From CAZCFB01 sp964511535 (GTDB lineage: Bacteria > Myxococcota_A > Polyangia > GCA-2747355 > CAZCFB01): a stretch of DNA of 18,765 bases. Both the position numbers and the translations under genes were made by a program. The notes under the pieces are model-generated. The model was not told the DNA's origin and made no database searches. It saw nothing but the letters and a program-made list of their open reading frames with translations. Below, one piece after another: positions 1 to 7,737 of the stretch (positions are counted from its first letter, which is position 1; every line of letters starts with the position of its first letter). Location of the stretch: positions 1-18,765 of the forward strand of contig CAZEFW010000179.1 of the NCBI GenBank assembly GCA_964511535.1. Reading direction: 5' to 3'.

Positions 1-176
1 CCTCTACTCGCCTCGCCTCGGAGTACGAGGAGGAGATGGGCGATGGGACCGAGATCATATCCAGCTATCAGGATGATCCGGACTCAATGGCGCCGGATGC
101 CATGAGTGAGATGTCGGCCATGAGCGTCGCTGAGGACGACCGCTCGGGTGGGATGAGCGAGGTCATGTCGGACTGA
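1..176 (+). CDS. C-terminal fragment of an unidentified protein (partial, runs off the left edge)
   Basis: An open frame with codons beginning at position 3 runs to a TGA at 174-176. It gives about 57 residues rich in Asp, Glu, Ser and Met (for example EYEEEMGDGTEI and, at the end, GGMSEVMSD). No domain is recognisable. The composition suggests an acidic, probably disordered C-terminal tail of a longer protein whose body lies outside the window. Two frames open on the opposite strand over the same DNA begin in the low-complexity repeat downstream and look like shadows. The frame is supported by the absence of stops and by sensible codon use, but the protein cannot be named. Confidence 0.5.
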   Translation, partial: STRLASEYEEEMGDGTEIISSYQDDPDSMAPDAMSEMSAMSVAEDDRSGGMSEVMSD

Positions 177-189
177 CGACCTCGCTGCG

Positions 190-310
190 CCGGCCTCCCG
201 GCCCCAGCCCCACCCAGCCCCAGCCTCTGCGCCAGCCCCGGCCTCTGCCTCAGCCCCGGCCTCGGCCCCCGCCCCAGCCTCGGCTTCAGCTTCCGCCTCG
301 GCCACAGCTT
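190..310. repeat. Degenerate GC-rich hexanucleotide repeat (low complexity)
   Basis: About 120 bases built from variants of a six-base unit. On the + strand it reads as alternating GCCTCN/GCCCCN-like blocks; on the - strand as GCN followed by GAG, GAA or GGG. Read on the - strand it would encode an Ala-Glu/Ala-Gly dipeptide tract, but there is no ribosome binding site and no plausible domain follows, so it is called a repeat and not a gene. It fills most of the space between the stop at 176 and the octamer array at 322. Confidence 0.7.
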
Positions 311-321
311 ATGCCGTCGCC

Positions 322-373
322 ATTTCGTCGTTTCGTCGTTTCGTCGTTTTGTCATTAGGCGGCGCCAGCCGCC
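322..373 (+). repeat. Octamer array plus hairpin, copy 1
   Basis: Four tandem 8-base units occupy 322-353 (ATTTCGTC, GTTTCGTC, GTTTCGTC, GTTTTGTC). They are followed by ATT and then a GC hairpin at 358-373: GGCGGC, loop GCCA, GCCGCC. The layout matches two other elements in this window (6864-6925 and 12209-12270), all in the same orientation and all between genes. This copy is the most divergent: four units instead of five, a 6-bp stem and a 4-base loop. Its function is unknown; transcription termination, 3' RNA protection or a dispersed repeat family are all possible. Confidence 0.65.
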
Positions 374-382
374 GTCCCACCC

Positions 383-391
383 TGGTACTAT
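383..391 (+). promoter_or_regulatory. Possible extended -10 promoter element of the kinase gene
   Basis: TG-G-TACTAT matches an extended -10 pattern (four of six hexamer bases) and lies 38 bases before the ATG at 430. No convincing -35 is visible. It would place the transcript start near 398. This is a weak call based on motif resemblance only. Confidence 0.25.
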
Positions 392-429
392 TCCCCCGTT
401 GCCCGGTGGAATTTCGGCAGCGACGGAGA

Positions 430-3400
430 ATGGACAAACCGACCCTCAAGGAAGGCCAGGCGCCGGTGCACGAGCCTGGCTGGCAGCTCGCCTCCGGCGC
501 CATGGTGGATCACTACCGCGTGATGCGGCCTCTCGGCAGGGGCGGCATGGCCGAGGTGTACCTGGCGCGGGACACCAGCCTCGGGCGCAAGGTGGCGCTC
601 AAGGTGGTCAACCCGGCGGTGCTGGGCAGCGGCGACAACGTGGAGCGCTTCCTGCATGAGGCGCGCACCACGGCCCAGTTCAACCACCCGCACATCATCA
701 CGATCCATGGCGTGGGCGAGCACGAGGGCACGCCCTACGTGGCGCTGGAGTTCATGGAGGGCCAGAGCCTGCGCGAGCGGCTGCTGCAGGAGCAGCTCGG
801 CCCGCGTGAGGCGTTGCGGGTGAGCCTGGCCGTGGCCGAGGCGCTGACCGAGGCCCATCGCCACGAGATCCTGCACCGGGATCTGAAGCCGGAGAACGTG
901 ATGCTGGCTCGGGACGGCCGCCTGCGGGTGGTGGACTTCGGGCTGGCCAAGGTGATCCGCGGGCGCGGCAAGGGCGAGCAGACCGGCGCGGCGCCGGCCG
1001 CGGCGCCGCCGCCCGAGACGCGCAAGGCGGACGGCGAGTCCCAGCCCTTCGTCACCCGGGACGACGGCATCGTGCGGGGCACGCCCGAGTACATGTCGCC
1101 GGAGCAGTGGATGCTGATGCCCCTGTCGCCCACCAGCGACACCTGGGCTCTGGGCGTGATGATGTACGAGCTGCTGTCCGGCGGCATGCTGCCCTTCGAC
1201 AACCCCGACCCGGCGCGCATCGGGGTGATGGCGTGCACCGATCCGGCCCCCGTGCTGGAGGACGTGGCCGACGTGCCGGAGGAGCTGTCCAGCCTGGTGG
1301 GCCGCTGCCTGGACAAGAGCCCCACGGCGCGCCCGGACGCGGCGCAGATGGTGCAGGCGCTGCGTGACATGCTCACCGTGGGCGGCGGCGGCGCCCCGGC
1401 CCACGGCGAGGTGAACCCGTTCCGGGGGCTGCTGCCCTTCGACGAGCGGCACAGCCAGCTGTTCTTCGGCCGGGAGGACGACATCGCAGCGGCCGTGGAG
1501 AGGCTGCGCACCCTGCAGACCGTGCTGCCGGTGGTGGGTCCCTCCGGCGCGGGCAAGAGCTCCTTCGTGCAGGCCGGGCTGATCCCGCGGCTGCGGGAGC
1601 ATGGTCCCCTCGGCGTGATCCAGCTGCGGCCCGGCGCGCGGCCGCTGCACCTGCTGGCCGCGCGGTTCATCGACGCCTGGCAGGGGCGGCGCAGCGGACC
1701 CTTCGGCTCGGCCGGCTTCAGCACGGGCGAGCTGGACGAGGCGCGCGGCGCCGGGCAGCAGGCCGCGGCGGGCCCCGGCGGGGATCCGGGCTTCCCGCTG
1801 GAGCCGGAGGCCCTGGCCGCCCAGCTGCATGAGCGGCCCCAGCTGCTCAACCTGCTGCTGCACCGGCTGGCCGAGCGGGCTGGCGCGTCGGTGGTGCTGT
1901 ACGTGGATCAGCTCGAGGAGCTGTACACGCTGGTGGAGGACGCGCAGGAGCGCAGCCGGTTCATGCAGGCCGTGTGCAGCGCGGCGGACGACGTGCTGTC
2001 GCCGGTGCGCGTGATCTTCAGCCTGCGCGAGGAGTTCCTCAGCCGGCTGGCCGAGGGGGGCAGCGCGCGGGAGGCGCTGAGCCACATCACCGTGCTGCGG
2101 CCCCCGGGCCGCGAGGCGCTGGTGGAGATCCTGGTCTGCCCGGTGGAGGCCATGGGGTACGACTTCGACGACCCGGACATGGTCCAGGAGATGGTGGCCG
2201 AGGTGGAGGGGGAGGTGGCGTGCTTGCCCCTGCTGCAGTTCGCCGGCCAGGTGCTGTGGGAGCGCCGGGACCAGGTGCGGCAGGAGCTGCGACATGATGA
2301 CGCCCGGGAGATGGGGGGCGTGGCCGGGGCCCTGGCGCGGCACGCCGACGGGACCCTCAAGGGTTTGACCCCGGACGAGCTGCGTCAGGCGCGCAACCTG
2401 CTGCTGCGGCTGGTCACGCCCGAGGGCACCCGCCGGGTGATCTCGCGTCAGCGGGCCCTGCAGGGCCTCGGGGGCGGCGCGGCGGAGGTGCTGGCGCGGC
2501 TGGTGGACTCGCGGCTGGTGGTGGTGCGGCAGGCCCAGGGGGAGGGGGCCGCCGGGGCCGCGCTGGAGCTGGTGCACGAGTCGCTGGTCAGCGGCTGGGG
2601 GCGGCTGCGGCGCTGGATCGACGAGAGCCGCGAGGAGCTGGTGTTCCTGGCCGAGGTGGGGGAGGCCGCGGATCTGTGGGCCAGGCGCGGCGAGCGGGCC
2701 GAGGAGGTGTGGCAGGGGCCGGCGCTGCACGACGCGCGGCGAGCCCTGGACTCGTGCACCACGGAGGTCTCGCTGGCGGTGCGGCGGTTCATCGCCGCGG
2801 GCGAGCGCAAGGAGCGCCACGCTGGACGGCGGCGGCGGGTGGCGGTGATCACCCTGGTGGTGGCCCTGTCGCTGGTGGCCGCTGGCGCGCTGCTGGCGGC
2901 CCTGGCCATCACGGAGCAGAAGCGCCGGGCCACCGAGCGCATGCTCGAGGCCCAGCGGCGCAAGGCAGCGGCCCAGCACGCCACCGCCCGCGCCGCCCTG
3001 TCCAGGGGCGAGCTGCTGGAGGCGCGGGCCAACCTGCGCGGGGCGCTGGAGATCCTGGACACCGCGCCGGTGCGCGCGCTGTGGTGGCGCCTGCGTCGGG
3101 AGCCGGGCGTCTGGCGGCACCGCCTCGGGGGGTTGATCTACCGGGTCAGCTACGCCACCGACAGCGGCTCCGTGGCGGCGGGCTGCCAGGACCACAGCAT
3201 CTACCTCATCGACGCCCACACCCGCGGGGTGCGGGTGCTGCGCGGGCACAAGGACCAGGTGTTCGCCGTGGACCACGCGCCGGGCGGCCGGGTGCTGGCC
3301 AGCGGCACCTGGGGCGGCGAGGTGGGGCTGTGGGATCTTCAGCACGGCAAGCTGAGGCTGCTCAAGCCCCACGCCGCGGGCATCGCGTCGGTGCAGGTGA

Positions 3401-5781
3401 GCCCCGACGGCAAGCTGCTGGCCACCGCGAGCTGGGACAAGAGCATCCACCTGTACGACCTGCCTGGGGGCAAGCTGCGCTCGGTGCTCGCCGGCCACGC
3501 GGGCCCGATCTACGACGTGCGGTTCACCCCGGACAGCCGGCTGCTCATCAGCGGCGCCGTGGACGGCGTGCGGGTCTGGGAGGTGGGCAAGGGCAAGCAG
3601 GTGCGCCAGCTCGAGGGCGGCACCTCCCTGGCCGTGAGCCCCGACGGAAAGTGGCTTGCCACCCTCAAGGGCGGCCTGACCGTGCAGCTGGTGAGCATGA
3701 AGAGCTGGAAGGTCGAGCGGCGCATGACCGGCGGCCACACCCGGCCGATCCAGCAGATGGCCTTCTCCCCCGACGGCAAGCAGCTGGCCACCGGGGGCCT
3801 GGACGACACGGCGCGCCTGTGGGACCTGGCCAGCGGTAAGGTGGTGCGGGTGCTGACCGGGCACACCTCGGGCATCTGGGGGCTCGACTTCAGCCCCGAC
3901 GGCAAGTGGCTGGTCACCGGCGGCATGGACCACACCGTGCGGCAGTGGCGCGTGGGCGCGCCTGGCGCGGGCGGCACGGGCGGCGCCCACCGGGCCATGG
4001 CCACGCGGGTGGCCTACAGCCCCGACGGAAAGCTGGTGGCGTCGGGCAGCTACGACAAGGACGTGCGCCTGTGGGACGCGGCCACGGGGCGCAGCGTGCG
4101 CGTGCTGCGAGGGCACCGCGCCACCGTGCACTCGGTGCGCTTCAGCCCGGACGGCAAGCTGCTGGCCTCGGGGGGCGACGACCAGGAGGTGCGGCTGTGG
4201 GAGGTGAGCACCGGGCGCTCGTTGCGGGTGATGCGTGGGCACCGGGTCTCCATCTGGTCGGTGACCTTCAGCCCCGACGGCGGGCGGGTGGCCTCCAGCT
4301 CCCGGGATCGCACGGTGCGGGTCTGGGATACGGCGAGCGGCAAGGAGCTGTTGCAGCTGACAGGCCACGCGGGCCCGGCGGTGGTGTCCGCGTTCAGCCC
4401 GGACGGCAAGCTGCTGGCCTCGGCGGGGGAGGACCCCTTCATCCACGTGCGCGATGCAGCCACCGGGGCGGTCAAGGCGAAGTTCGGCGGCCACGACGAC
4501 GCGGTGTGGGGCATGGCCTTCTCCCCCGACGGCGCGGAGCTCTACACCGGGGACGCGGACGGCGTGGTGCGGGCCACCCCGACCCTGGGTGGCCAGGGCC
4601 GGCAGCTGGGGCAGCACCCGGGCCGGATCTACGACATGGCCCTGAGCCCGGACGGCGAGACCCTCGGCACCGTGGGCTCTGACGGCGCGCTGATCCTGTG
4701 GGACCTGCAGGGGGAGAGCGGCCAGCGCAAGATCCGCGGGCATCGCAACGAGGTCAACGGCGTGGCGTTCAGCCCGGACGGCAAGTTCGTGGTCACCGGC
4801 GGCGACGACCGCAACGTGCGGCTGTGGGACCTGAGCCAGGAGCGGCCCGCCTGGTGGGGGGCGATGGCGGGGAGCAGCCCGTGGCTGCTGGCCGGCGGGT
4901 CATGGTCCCGGGAGGGTGGGGGCGCCGCGCCCAGGCCCAGGGCGTGGCAGGCGGCGACCCGGGCGGGCGGGACGCTGGTGGACGCTGACCCCGACGGGGG
5001 GATCCTCTGCGCGGTGAGCTGGTCGGGCGACCTGGAGATGTGGGACCTGAAGGCTGACCGGCGGGTGGCGCGCGCGGCGCTGGGCCAGCGGGCCGCGGGC
5101 GTGGTGGCGTTCGCCGATGCCTGCCTGGCCCACGCCGGGGCAGAGGCGAAGCTGCTGGCCAAGGACGGCAAGGTGAAATCGCGGTGGAAGGAGGTGAGCT
5201 CGGTCTCGCGCTCGGGCAAGGACGCGCTGGTGGCCACCGCGGGGGGGGTGGTGCAGTACAACCGCTACTGGGGCAGCAGGAAGCGCTACCCCACCGGCCC
5301 CGGCGCCAGCGCGGCGGCCATGGTGGGGCCCTACCTGGTGGTGGGCTACCACGACGGCAACATGGAGCTGATCCCCACCGACGGCCGGCCGCGTCGGTCG
5401 GGCTTCACCTTCGAGCGCGTGGGCGCTGGCGGGGTGGCGCGCATCATCCCGGGGCCCCCGGGCACGCTGGTGGCCGGGTTCGTGGACGGGCTGGTGGGCC
5501 TGTGGAGCCTGAAGAACGGCGCCCAGCTGTGGGCCGAGAGGATCAACGGGGCGGCGCGTTACCTGTCCCTCGACGACGGCGCGCTGCGCGCGGCCAGTGA
5601 GCTGGGCCAGCACCGGACCGTGGACCTGACGCTGCTGCAGCGGCCCTACTGTCAGGTGATGCGCCAGGTGTGGGCCGAGGTGCCGGTCATCTGGCGAGGC
5701 GGCCTGCCGGTGATGAGCCCGCCGGACCGGACGCACCGTTGCTTCGAGGCGCAGGCCGGCGTCGGCGCCGTGAAGAAGTGA
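430..5781 (+). CDS. Ser/Thr protein kinase - STAND NTPase - transmembrane - WD40 repeat protein
   Basis: A 1783-residue signalling protein. Residues 29-315 are a Hanks-type kinase with all core motifs: glycine loop GRGGMAEV (36-43), Lys58, catalytic HRDLKPEN (Asp151), DFG (169-171) and the GTPEYMSPEQ activation segment. Between DFG and GTPEY lies an unusual insert of about 35 residues rich in Ala, Pro and Gly. Residues about 331-760 form a STAND-type NTPase (nSTAND1 style) opening with FFGRE, with Walker A GPSGAGKS (370-377) and Walker B VVLYVDQLEE (488-497). An Arg-rich stretch precedes one membrane helix (804-827). Residues about 895-1470 hold some 14 WD40 repeats (recurring SPDGK and LWD), enough for two seven-bladed propellers, followed by a less regular 310-residue tail. 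The kinase and NTPase would be cytoplasmic and the propellers probably periplasmic. ATG 430 is preferred to a TTG at 349, which would sit inside the upstream repeat. It is probably cotranscribed with the following gene, which overlaps its stop by 4 nt. Confidence 0.93.
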   Translation: MDKPTLKEGQAPVHEPGWQLASGAMVDHYRVMRPLGRGGMAEVYLARDTSLGRKVALKVVNPAVLGSGDNVERFLHEARTTAQFNHPHIITIHGVGEHEGTPYVALEFMEGQSLRERLLQEQLGPREALRVSLAVAEALTEAHRHEILHRDLKPENVMLARDGRLRVVDFGLAKVIRGRGKGEQTGAAPAAAPPPETRKADGESQPFVTRDDGIVRGTPEYMSPEQWMLMPLSPTSDTWALGVMMYELLSGGMLPFDNPDPARIGVMACTDPAPVLEDVADVPEELSSLVGRCLDKSPTARPDAAQMVQALRDMLTVGGGGAPAHGEVNPFRGLLPFDERHSQLFFGREDDIAAAVERLRTLQTVLPVVGPSGAGKSSFVQAGLIPRLREHGPLGVIQLRPGARPLHLLAARFIDAWQGRRSGPFGSAGFSTGELDEARGAGQQAAAGPGGDPGFPLEPEALAAQLHERPQLLNLLLHRLAERAGASVVLYVDQLEELYTLVEDAQERSRFMQAVCSAADDVLSPVRVIFSLREEFLSRLAEGGSAREALSHITVLRPPGREALVEILVCPVEAMGYDFDDPDMVQEMVAEVEGEVACLPLLQFAGQVLWERRDQVRQELRHDDAREMGGVAGALARHADGTLKGLTPDELRQARNLLLRLVTPEGTRRVISRQRALQGLGGGAAEVLARLVDSRLVVVRQAQGEGAAGAALELVHESLVSGWGRLRRWIDESREELVFLAEVGEAADLWARRGERAEEVWQGPALHDARRALDSCTTEVSLAVRRFIAAGERKERHAGRRRRVAVITLVVALSLVAAGALLAALAITEQKRRATERMLEAQRRKAAAQHATARAALSRGELLEARANLRGALEILDTAPVRALWWRLRREPGVWRHRLGGLIYRVSYATDSGSVAAGCQDHSIYLIDAHTRGVRVLRGHKDQVFAVDHAPGGRVLASGTWGGEVGLWDLQHGKLRLLKPHAAGIASVQVSPDGKLLATASWDKSIHLYDLPGGKLRSVLAGHAGPIYDVRFTPDSRLLISGAVDGVRVWEVGKGKQVRQLEGGTSLAVSPDGKWLATLKGGLTVQLVSMKSWKVERRMTGGHTRPIQQMAFSPDGKQLATGGLDDTARLWDLASGKVVRVLTGHTSGIWGLDFSPDGKWLVTGGMDHTVRQWRVGAPGAGGTGGAHRAMATRVAYSPDGKLVASGSYDKDVRLWDAATGRSVRVLRGHRATVHSVRFSPDGKLLASGGDDQEVRLWEVSTGRSLRVMRGHRVSIWSVTFSPDGGRVASSSRDRTVRVWDTASGKELLQLTGHAGPAVVSAFSPDGKLLASAGEDPFIHVRDAATGAVKAKFGGHDDAVWGMAFSPDGAELYTGDADGVVRATPTLGGQGRQLGQHPGRIYDMALSPDGETLGTVGSDGALILWDLQGESGQRKIRGHRNEVNGVAFSPDGKFVVTGGDDRNVRLWDLSQERPAWWGAMAGSSPWLLAGGSWSREGGGAAPRPRAWQAATRAGGTLVDADPDGGILCAVSWSGDLEMWDLKADRRVARAALGQRAAGVVAFADACLAHAGAEAKLLAKDGKVKSRWKEVSSVSRSGKDALVATAGGVVQYNRYWGSRKRYPTGPGASAAAMVGPYLVVGYHDGNMELIPTDGRPRRSGFTFERVGAGGVARIIPGPPGTLVAGFVDGLVGLWSLKNGAQLWAERINGAARYLSLDDGALRAASELGQHRTVDLTLLQRPYCQVMRQVWAEVPVIWRGGLPVMSPPDRTHRCFEAQAGVGAVKK

Positions 5782-6857
5782 CCCCGGCGCGCCGGCCTCA
5801 CCACCACCTCGCGCTGTGGGCTGCGGCGCTGTTGGCGCTGCCGTGGGCGCAGGGTTGCCGCGACCGGACGAACGACGCGGCCGACGCGCGGGCGCTGGAC
5901 CTGGGCCAGGACGCCGCCCCGGACGCGCTCGGGCCGCTGCCGGCGCCCCTGGCCCGGCTCGGCGCCGCCGACGTTCGGGTGGCGACCTACAACATCATGG
6001 CCGACTCGGCCTTCGTGCCGGGCTCGCAGGCCGCGGCGCGCTTCGCCCGGGTTGTGCGCGCGGTGCGGGCCGACATCTGGGCGCTGCAGGAGGTGTACAA
6101 GGCCGGCGCCAGCGAGGTGGCCGCCCTGTTCGACCGGCTGCTCCCCCTGGGCGGCGGCAAGGTGTGGCAGGTGCGATGGGCCGGCAGCAACATGACGCTG
6201 AGCCGCCACGCCATCAAGAGCCATGCCCACGCCCAGGTGCCGGGCTCGGGCCGCTGGGTGGGGCAGGACCTCATCGATCTGCCCGACGCCGTGTACGCCA
6301 GGGACCTGTACCTGATCAACCTGCACTTCACCTGCTGCGGGGGCACGGCCAGCGACGCGGCCCGTCAGAAAGAGGCGGACTACGTGGTGAGCCACCTGCG
6401 CGACGCACGCTCTGCGGGCGGGACGCTCACGCTGCCGGCCAACACCCCCGTGGTGCTGGCCGGCGACCTGAACACCGTGGGCGGTCCGCAGCCGCTGTCG
6501 ACCCTGCTCACCGGCGACATCGTCGACGAGGCCCGCTTCGGCAAGGACGCCCCGCCCGACTGGGACGGCACGGCGCTGACCGACGCCCGCCCGCTGCACA
6601 ACGCCAAGGGGCCGGACGACTACACCTGGCGCTGGGACGGCAGCGGCTACACGCCGAGCCGGCTGGACTACGTGATCTTCAGCGACAGCGCCGCCACGCT
6701 GAAAAACCGCTTCGTGCTCAACACCACCACCCTGCCCGCAGCGAAGCTCGCCGCCGCCGGCCTGTACTCGGGCGATGTGCTCAAGAAGGGCACCGCCGCC
6801 GACGCCCAGCTCGCCTTCGACCACCTGCCCGTGGTGGTGGACCTGAGCATCAAATAG
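5778..6857 (+). CDS. Endonuclease/exonuclease/phosphatase-family lipoprotein
   Basis: A 359-residue exported member of the EEP (DNase I/sphingomyelinase/inositol phosphatase) superfamily. The fold is supported by VATYNIM (Asn72), DIWALQEVY (metal-binding Glu105), LINLHF, VVLAGDLNTVG (Asp230 and Asn232), SRLDYVIFS and, near the C-terminus, FDHLPVVV (Asp348-His349); these are the expected metal and catalytic positions. The N-terminus has a basic/His start, a hydrophobic run and WAQGC (Cys27), a slightly atypical lipobox. The chosen GTG start at 5778 overlaps the kinase TGA as GTGA, implying translational coupling. A longer frame extends back into the kinase gene but would destroy the signal sequence. 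The substrate is unknown: nucleic acid, phospholipid or inositol phosphate are all within the family. Export makes a cytoplasmic nuclease role unlikely. Confidence 0.85.
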   Translation: MTPARRPHHHLALWAAALLALPWAQGCRDRTNDAADARALDLGQDAAPDALGPLPAPLARLGAADVRVATYNIMADSAFVPGSQAAARFARVVRAVRADIWALQEVYKAGASEVAALFDRLLPLGGGKVWQVRWAGSNMTLSRHAIKSHAHAQVPGSGRWVGQDLIDLPDAVYARDLYLINLHFTCCGGTASDAARQKEADYVVSHLRDARSAGGTLTLPANTPVVLAGDLNTVGGPQPLSTLLTGDIVDEARFGKDAPPDWDGTALTDARPLHNAKGPDDYTWRWDGSGYTPSRLDYVIFSDSAATLKNRFVLNTTTLPAAKLAAAGLYSGDVLKKGTAADAQLAFDHLPVVVDLSIK

Positions 6858-6863
6858 TCCATC

Positions 6864-6925
6864 ATTCTGTCATTTTGTCATTTCGTCGTTTTGTCATTGT
6901 GTCATTCGCGCGCCAAAGGTGCGCG
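6864..6925 (+). repeat. Octamer array plus hairpin, copy 2
   Basis: Five tandem 8-base units (6864-6903: ATTCTGTC, ATTTTGTC, ATTTCGTC, GTTTTGTC, ATTGTGTC) begin six bases after the stop codon of the upstream gene. They are followed by ATT and a hairpin at 6907-6925 with stem CGCGCGCC/GGTGCGCG (one G-T pair) and loop AAA. The design is nearly the same as copy 3 at 12209-12270. There is no T-run after the hairpin, so it is not a classical intrinsic terminator. It ends three bases before the putative -10 of the next gene. Confidence 0.75.
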
Positions 6926-6928
6926 GTG

Positions 6929-6934
6929 TATAAC
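6929..6934 (+). promoter_or_regulatory. -10-like box of the phosphorylase gene (leaderless candidate)
   Basis: TATAAC matches five of six bases of the -10 consensus and ends exactly 8 nt before the ATG at 6943. There is no Shine-Dalgarno in the gap (CAACAGCC). The -35 region (TTCGCG at 6905) is poor and lies within the hairpin element. The predicted transcript would start within about two bases of the ATG. Confidence 0.45.
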
Positions 6935-6942
6935 CAACAGCC

Positions 6943-7737
6943 ATGACCGTCGCCGTGATCCTGGGCTCTGCCTTCGAGCAGCCAACCCTCGCCGGGCGCG
7001 AGCTGGAGCCGCGCCGGTTCGAGACGCGCTTCGGCGAGGCGGTGCTGCACCGCTACCCACGGCGGGACGGCGCGGACGCGTGGGTGCTGTTCCGCCACGG
7101 CGCGCCGCATCATTTTCTGCCGAACCAGATCCCGTACCGGGCCAACCAGGCGGCCCTGCAGGCCGCGGGCTGCCAGGCGCTGCTGGTCACCTCGTCGGTG
7201 GGGGTGCTCGATCCCGCGGTCCCGCTGGACACGCCGATGATGGTGAGCGACCTGCTGATGCCGGATAACCGCCTGCCCGACGGCAGCGCCTGCTCCATGT
7301 TCCCCGAGCCGGAGCCGGGCCAGTGGCACCTGGTGCTCGACGAGGGCATGGTGTCGGCGGGGCTCACCGATCAGGTGGAGCAGCTGTGCCTGGAGGTGGG
7401 CCAACAGCCCGCCGCGCGGGTGCTGTTCCTCTACGCCCAGGGCCCGCGCACCAAGACCGCCGCCGAGAACGCGCTGTGGGCGCGGCTCGGCGCCCAGGTC
7501 AACTCCATGACCGTCGGGCCGGAGCTGGTGCTGGCCTGCGAGCAGGGCATGCCCGCCGCCGCGCTGGTGGTGGGCCACAAGTACTCCCGCCCCGGCGTGC
7601 GCGAGCGCCTGGACCGACAGACCATGGAGGACAACCTGCTCACCGGCCGCCAGCTCATGGCCGCCCTGGCCGAGGCGTTTTTGGAGGCGGGGCAGGGCGT
7701 GCCCTACCGCAACCGGTTCTACCGCTACCCGGGATGA
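6943..7737 (+). CDS. Nucleoside phosphorylase-like protein (MTAP/PNP family)
   Basis: A 264-residue cytoplasmic protein of the purine nucleoside/methylthioadenosine phosphorylase family. Visible family features in order are ILGSAF (Gly8-Ser9, phosphate loop), RHGAPHH (51-57, phosphate site), NQIPYRANQAAL (61-72), LLVTSSVG (80-87), NSMTVGPELVLACE (187-200, with the ribose-contacting Met189) and GMPAAALVVGHKY. In the last motif the base-recognising TN (PNP) or TDYD (MTAP) is replaced by Gly211-His212-Lys213-Tyr214. A purine nucleoside or methylthioadenosine is the family substrate, but that change leaves it uncertain here. The start is ATG 6943 with no ribosome binding site and a -10-like box just upstream. 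The stop overlaps the next gene as ATGA, suggesting coupled translation with a putative nucleotide carrier. Confidence 0.82.
   Translation: MTVAVILGSAFEQPTLAGRELEPRRFETRFGEAVLHRYPRRDGADAWVLFRHGAPHHFLPNQIPYRANQAALQAAGCQALLVTSSVGVLDPAVPLDTPMMVSDLLMPDNRLPDGSACSMFPEPEPGQWHLVLDEGMVSAGLTDQVEQLCLEVGQQPAARVLFLYAQGPRTKTAAENALWARLGAQVNSMTVGPELVLACEQGMPAAALVVGHKYSRPGVRERLDRQTMEDNLLTGRQLMAALAEAFLEAGQGVPYRNRFYRYPG

Noticed and set aside
388..4743. Very long open frame (1451 codons) on the - strand across the kinase gene
   Set aside because: Its translation is a His/Arg/Pro/Gln/Ala-rich string with no domain, as expected for the antisense of a high-GC gene with strong third-position bias. The + strand frame has complete kinase, STAND and WD40 motifs.
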